Origin: a virus
Reading direction: 5' to 3' (one strand)
IMG/VR virus record: IMGVR_UViG_3300045884_000044
Coordinates: 1-31,891 of that record
Length of the DNA stretch: 31,891 nt
Shown piece by piece: positions 28,738-31,891 of the stretch. The notes under the pieces were generated by a model. The model saw only the letters and a list, made by a program, of their open reading frames with translations, was not told the origin of the DNA and searched no databases. A program made the position numbers and the translations under genes. Numbering within the stretch: the stretch's first letter is position 1; the number at the start of each line of letters is the position of its first letter.

Positions 28738-29051
28738 AGATACCTCTTGGCTAGCTGGGCCAGGAGCAGCAAGCCTATCGCTACCCAGGTCCCGCGTGTG
28801 ATCTCCTGTCCATTGAGGAGCGTGAAGACGACCCGAGTGCTCAGGGTGCAGAGCGAGAACACCAGCACCGCATGGACCAGGTTCCCTGATTCCTTCACCA
28901 GCCTGAACACCGAGTAGCTGATGATCGTGTTGAACGTGAACACCAGCGGGAGCAGGCGGACGAACGAGCCCTGGTGGCGGAGGTACACAACCTCCATGAC
29001 CACCGCAGCCAATCCGCCCGCCAGCCCCCAGGCGTAGATCACGCCGCCCAC
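28734..29051 (-). CDS. Four-span small membrane protein
   Basis: This 105-aa protein shows four hydrophobic helices: about residues 3-22, 31-50, 57-76 and 87-101. Few charges lie within them and a basic KRYL ends the chain. Size and topology resemble SMR-type or EamA-half transporters, but signature residues are not evident. The start GTG at 29051 overlaps the preceding small gene by 13 nt; GGAGGG lies somewhat far upstream (about 12 nt). A role in host membrane modification is possible but unproven. Confidence 0.6.
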   Translation of the reverse strand: MGGVIYAWGLAGGLAAVVMEVVYLRHQGSFVRLLPLVFTFNTIISYSVFRLVKESGNLVHAVLVFSLCTLSTRVVFTLLNGQEITRGTWVAIGLLLLAQLAKRYL

Positions 29052-29179
29052 CGAATCCGAGCAGCCCTCCGACTCTGGGCCACACGCTGAGCCTTGGTCA
29101 TCCTCCGGGCCCGCACCTTGCCGCCCTTGGACCCGGCCTTCTTGAAGAACCCGACGCTGAGCCTGTGCTTACCCGGCAT
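29039..29179 (-). CDS. 46-aa very basic protein
   Basis: The ATG at 29179 overlaps the previous gene by 11 nt. The product starts PGKHRLSVGFFKKAGSKGGK. Lys and Arg dominate, and it ends QRVAQSRRAARIRWAA. The R-x-A-A-x-x-R-W ending is a recurrent tail in small basic phage proteins. Nucleic-acid binding is likely from composition. No enzymatic role is visible. Confidence 0.6.
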   Translation of the reverse strand: MPGKHRLSVGFFKKAGSKGGKVRARRMTKAQRVAQSRRAARIRWAA

Positions 29180-29456
29180 TGGAACCCACCGAAGGGGTCG
29201 CCGGGGCCCCCGCGTCGCTGACCAGGTGGCTGAGGTCCACCTGCCGAGGATCGGCCTCGACCCGCAGCCGGGCTGAGGCTGAGGCCAGGGGCTTCTCGCC
29301 CTGCGTGTTCCCCACCGCCGCGTCCACCTTCTCCATCACCGCCTCGTGCGCGAACGTCCGGGGCAGCTTGCGCCCAGACTCGACCGTCGCCCGGAGGAGC
29401 TTGTTGTACTCCGCCTGGGTGAAGATCAGCTTGACCTCGACTCCCATCTTTGCCAC
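29169..29456 (-). CDS. Unknown 95-aa protein
   Basis: The GTG at 29456 is preceded by AGGAGG with 5-nt spacing, a strong site. The product starts with a beta strand and helix (VEVKLIFTQAEYNKLLRATVE), continues mixed, and ends in an Ala/Ser/Pro-rich tail. A GC-rich hairpin lies in the 57-nt gap upstream. No family is recognised. Confidence 0.65.
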   Translation of the reverse strand: MAKMGVEVKLIFTQAEYNKLLRATVESGRKLPRTFAHEAVMEKVDAAVGNTQGEKPLASASARLRVEADPRQVDLSHLVSDAGAPATPSVGSNAG

Positions 29457-29479
29457 CGAGACCTCCTGTTGAGGGAATC

Positions 29480-29497
29480 GGGGGGCGCGGGCCCCCC
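29480..29497 (-). terminator. GC hairpin, possible attenuator
   Basis: GGGGGGC at 29480-29486 and GCCCCCC at 29491-29497 pair perfectly around a 4-nt loop. It lies between two genes of the leftward operon. No U-run follows in the direction of transcription, so partial termination or mRNA processing and stabilisation is more likely than full termination. Confidence 0.45.
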
Positions 29498-29513
29498 TCC
29501 CCGGATTGGACCC

Positions 29514-30017
29514 TTACTTCGTGGGCGGGAAGATGCTCAGCACGACCTCCGACTCGTCGCCGTTCATCAGCTTGAGCCGGTAGGGAGCCTGCTGGAGGAA
29601 CGTCGCCAGGTCCCCGATGGTGCCGGGGGCCGCGCCGTCGTGTGCCCGCTTGTACACGTCCACGGCCTGAGCGTAGAGCCGGGACTGGAGATCGGGCTTG
29701 CCGGTGTCCGACTCCTCGCCGGTCGCCTCGTCCCGCAGCACCTTGTTCTGCCGCTCCCAGGAGAGCCGGAACCGCACCGCACCCTTGGACTTGGCGTTCT
29801 CGATGCCCGCGAACACCGCGAGCCCCTGTCGCCCGGTCTTGGGGTGCTTGTTGAGGGTCACGGTGGCCGGGTTCTCCGACCGCACGTAGGTCCCCTCCTC
29901 CATCTGGGAGTCCTTCTTGATCTCGGAGACCTTCTCCTGGTCCACCGCGATCTTGAACAGCGAGTCCATCGACTCCTCGGCCCCGCTGTCGCTGATGGGA
30001 AGCGCCTCGTCACTCAC
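29514..30017 (-). CDS. Possible single-strand-binding-type protein, 167 aa
   Basis: The GTG at 30017 has AGGAGGTAATC upstream with 7-nt spacing, the strongest ribosome site in the leftward block, suggesting high expression. Residues 40-95 (EEGTYVRSENPATVTLN, GRQGLAVFAGIENA, GAVRFRLSWER) look like an OB-type beta barrel. The C-terminal half is helical, with LQSRLYAQAVDVYKRAH and a final VVLSIFPP strand. Similar proteins stand next to Sak4-like ATPases in other phages, where an SSB role would fit. The assignment is inference from layout and neighbour. Confidence 0.5.
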   Translation of the reverse strand: MSDEALPISDSGAEESMDSLFKIAVDQEKVSEIKKDSQMEEGTYVRSENPATVTLNKHPKTGRQGLAVFAGIENAKSKGAVRFRLSWERQNKVLRDEATGEESDTGKPDLQSRLYAQAVDVYKRAHDGAAPGTIGDLATFLQQAPYRLKLMNGDESEVVLSIFPPTK

Positions 30018-30032
30018 TTCGATTACCTCCTG

Positions 30033-30827
30033 TTAGGGGTTGGGGAACAGAATCCCGTGGAGCGATTGGAACCCCATCGGGATGTTAGCCGGGAGCTTCG
30101 CGGCCCGCTCGGGTGGGAGCTTGACCCCCGCACCCCAGACCTCGCCCCCCGGCTGAATCTGCCAGACCCACTCGGTCTCGCCCTTCGCGTTCCTGGCCTG
30201 CTTGTTGAAGCAGACCACGGAGAATTCCCCCATGATCCGCTTGGCGAGCTTGCCGAACAGCGCCGGGTAGATATGCTCGTTGACCGTGGAGCCGTAGCTC
30301 TTGGCATCCTCGGTGCCCTTCTTCTGGCGGTCCTTCTCGTAGTCGTCCCAGACGGAGAAGCCGACGTGCGGGACCTTGCTCAGGCTGAGGCGCGTGATGA
30401 ATTCCAGCAGCATCGTCTTGCCCCGCCCATAGAAGCGCGGGTCAAACTCCTCGCCGTTGTTGAAGGCCCCGTCCGTCACGGCGTCCATGTACAACTCGTT
30501 CAGCTTGTGAAGCCCCTCGACGATGACCGTCGCAGGCTGCCCGTGCTTGCCAGCCAGGACGTGGGTGATCAGGGTGTCCAACTCGTCGATGGCCTTCTGG
30601 GCTGAGGGGAGCTTCCCGTCCGCAGGCAGGACGAAGTTGAAGCTGAGGATTCCCTCGGTGTCCGCAGGGATCGTGTCCTGCCCCTTCTCGCCTGGAACAT
30701 TGATGAAGATGATGGGCTTGGGCCAGGTGAGGAACGTGGAGGTCTTCCTCGAATTGGGGGGCCCGCATTGGAGGACCCGCGTCCGGCGATCCTCGGATGA
30801 CTTCTTGGTATGAACCTCGAAGGGCAT
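30033..30827 (-). CDS. Sak4-like RecA-fold ATPase
   Basis: This 264-aa protein has a P-loop CGPPNSRKTS (residues 21-30, Lys28). A Walker-B-like strand TVIVEGLHK lies near 98-106, where the usual Asp is replaced by Glu. RIMGEFSVVCFNKQ and WVWQIQPGG are conserved-looking core strands. It fits the AAA_24/Sak4 group of phage single-strand annealing or recombination ATPases. The P-loop has Arg where Gly normally precedes Lys. The ATG overlaps the upstream TGA as ATGA. Its neighbours, a Cas4-like nuclease and a possible SSB, support a recombination module. Confidence 0.75.
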   Translation of the reverse strand: MPFEVHTKKSSEDRRTRVLQCGPPNSRKTSTFLTWPKPIIFINVPGEKGQDTIPADTEGILSFNFVLPADGKLPSAQKAIDELDTLITHVLAGKHGQPATVIVEGLHKLNELYMDAVTDGAFNNGEEFDPRFYGRGKTMLLEFITRLSLSKVPHVGFSVWDDYEKDRQKKGTEDAKSYGSTVNEHIYPALFGKLAKRIMGEFSVVCFNKQARNAKGETEWVWQIQPGGEVWGAGVKLPPERAAKLPANIPMGFQSLHGILFPNP

Positions 30828-30967
30828 CAGCTACCCCACGCCAGTCGCGCCGCCTTCACCAGGACATACACGAACCCGGCAGGCAGCAGCACAAACAGGG
30901 TCAGGAAGGTGAGGGCAATCACCGCCGCCCCCGTCCACGTCCGCTCTTGTCTCACCATCGGAGCCAT
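30827..30967 (-). CDS. 46-aa single-span membrane protein
   Basis: The ATG at 30967 has AGGAGGAG 6-7 nt upstream, a very strong site, and the TGA overlaps the Sak4-like ATG. The product has a basic N-terminus (VRQERTW) and one transmembrane helix (about residues 14-36, AVIALTFLTLFVLLPAGFVYVL). A short basic tail follows. It lies between two recombination genes. Function unknown. Confidence 0.6.
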   Translation of the reverse strand: MAPMVRQERTWTGAAVIALTFLTLFVLLPAGFVYVLVKAARLAWGS

Positions 30968-30980
30968 TGTACTCCTCCTG

Positions 30981-31856
30981 TTACTTAGAGGGTAGGGAGG
31001 TAAAGAATGCTTCCATGCCGGTCATGTCCCCGTCCTTGTCGAGGCACACCCGCTGGAAGGGGCACCCCCCGTAGTCCCCGCAGGACGTGTAGTTGACCGG
31101 GGGCAGGGTGCCGTGGCTGAGGTACTCGAAGTGATCCTTCATCGCCCGATCTCGCCAGACCTGGTGGGCCATGGCCCAGTGGGCGAGCCGCTGGTCGGAC
31201 ATCTCGTACTCGTAGGGCCGGACCCGCAGCTTGGGCTGGTCGATGATCAGGTACTTGCCGATGCCCACGACAGGAATCTGCCCGGACCGCTGCCGAACCC
31301 GCCAAGCATTGTGGTATAGCTGGTCCAGATGGCGGGTGCCGGTCAACTCCTTGCCAACCCATTGATCTTCCACGCGCTTCTTCCACTTGAAGTCCCAGAC
31401 CACCAGACCAGCCGGGGTCCCCATGACCAAATCCGGGGTGCAGTCGTCCATGAACTCCTCGACCGCCACGGGCCAGCCCTGGAGTGGCTGGCTCAGGGCC
31501 GCTGCCAGGCCCTTGGTGACCATCTTCTCGGCGGCCTCGACGGTGACCTCGGATTGCTCCATGAAGTGCGCCTGGAGGTAGCTGAGGGCCGCCTGCTGGG
31601 GGTCGTCAGCGACGAACGCGGGGTCCGTGCTTGCCTTGAGGGCGTTGCGATAGAAGGTCGCCAGCCCAGCGTGAATCGCCGACCCGATCACCGGCCAGGG
31701 CGCGGGTAGTCCGACGGGCACGTACAAGCTCTGCCAGTGCCAGAGTCGTGGACACCGCCGATACGTCTCCATGCTCGTCGCGCCAAGCCTGGAGTGGGTG
31801 CGGCCCGTGGGGTCCGTGAACGAGAACGAGGCTTCCTGGTCCATCTTGTGAGACAA
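30981..31856 (-). CDS. Cas4/RecB-like PD-(D/E)XK nuclease with Fe-S cluster
   Basis: This 291-aa protein belongs to the PDDEXK_1 type. Motifs are RRCPRLW (Cys35), GSAIHAG (His62), TPDLVMG (Asp142) and the catalytic DFKWKK (Asp155, Lys157). A C-terminal cluster has Cys259, Cys265 and Cys271 (SCGDYGGCPFQRVC). The four Cys match the Fe-S arrangement of Cas4 and AddB-like nucleases. It probably processes DNA ends for recombination with the Sak4-like protein. GGGAGGA with 5-nt spacing favours the TTG at 31856; an ATG at 31844 would be 17 nt away. Confidence 0.85.
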   Translation of the reverse strand: MSHKMDQEASFSFTDPTGRTHSRLGATSMETYRRCPRLWHWQSLYVPVGLPAPWPVIGSAIHAGLATFYRNALKASTDPAFVADDPQQAALSYLQAHFMEQSEVTVEAAEKMVTKGLAAALSQPLQGWPVAVEEFMDDCTPDLVMGTPAGLVVWDFKWKKRVEDQWVGKELTGTRHLDQLYHNAWRVRQRSGQIPVVGIGKYLIIDQPKLRVRPYEYEMSDQRLAHWAMAHQVWRDRAMKDHFEYLSHGTLPPVNYTSCGDYGGCPFQRVCLDKDGDMTGMEAFFTSLPSK

Positions 31857-31891
31857 GTGTATCCTCCCAGCCGCAGATCAGGCAATGCATT

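Noticed and set aside
29346-30605. 419-codon plus-strand frame
   Set aside because: Antisense to the SSB-like and Sak4-like genes, which carry real motifs and ribosome sites.
31606-31890. Minus-strand frame starting MHCLICGWED
   Set aside because: It has a CxxC at its start but overlaps the nuclease gene for about 250 nt and then reads as low-complexity shadow; its ATG lies one base from the window edge, so upstream context is missing.
1-31891. tRNA genes, CRISPR arrays, insertion sequences, att sites
   Set aside because: I looked for cloverleaf arms, regular spaced repeats, transposase motifs and long terminal repeats and saw none; a tRNA scan would be needed to exclude tRNAs firmly.

Overview
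The window is a GC-rich (about 60-65% by eye) segment of a tailed phage with short-tail (podovirus-type) virion genes. It has a T7-like order of portal, scaffold, capsid, tail-tube and nozzle proteins, then internal (ejected) virion proteins. A nested Rz/Rz1-like pair points to a Gram-negative host. No terminase, endolysin, integrase, RNA polymerase, helicase or primase is visible, so this is part of a larger genome. The exact host cannot be read from the sequence. No tRNA, rRNA, CRISPR array or insertion sequence was recognised.

Layout. (1) 1-19368, plus strand: late genes. A partial gene, a tail-fibre-associated protein and two unknown structural-type proteins come first. They are followed by a Gly-rich small protein, portal (2083-3801), Bbp19-like protein, scaffold (4086-4922), a 185-nt structured leader with a sigma70-like promoter, major capsid protein (5108-5989), an unknown protein between two GC hairpins (6072-6551), an Asp-box beta-propeller (6599-7924), gp11-like (7949-8791) and gp12-like (8793-11468) tail proteins, a GNAT-like small protein, four internal virion proteins (11907-18416) and a lysis-type cassette (18425-19368). 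(2) 19370-31856, minus strand, converging on the first block: replication, repair, nucleotide metabolism and recombination, plus many tiny genes. Most stop and start codons on this strand overlap (ATGA or GTGA), as in one long operon.

On the minus strand, transcription runs from a Cas4-like nuclease through a Sak4-like ATPase and a possible SSB-like protein. It continues through small membrane and zinc-knuckle proteins, a secreted Cys protein, more small proteins, a family-4 uracil-DNA glycosylase (UDG) joined to the 3'-5' exonuclease part of a family-A DNA polymerase, an 86-aa protein, the polymerase palm/fingers, a metallophosphoesterase and a deoxynucleoside monophosphate kinase.

The most unusual locus is 22764-25428. 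A UDG/exonuclease/PolA assembly is distributed over several reading frames. An in-frame amber codon splits the UDG domain between its third and fourth Fe-S cysteines, and a separate 86-aa gene sits between the exonuclease and palm halves of the polymerase. TAG is also the commonest stop of the plus-strand genes, so genome-wide recoding of TAG is unlikely.

The longest stretch without a gene is 4923-5107 (185 nt). No gap exceeds 300 nt.
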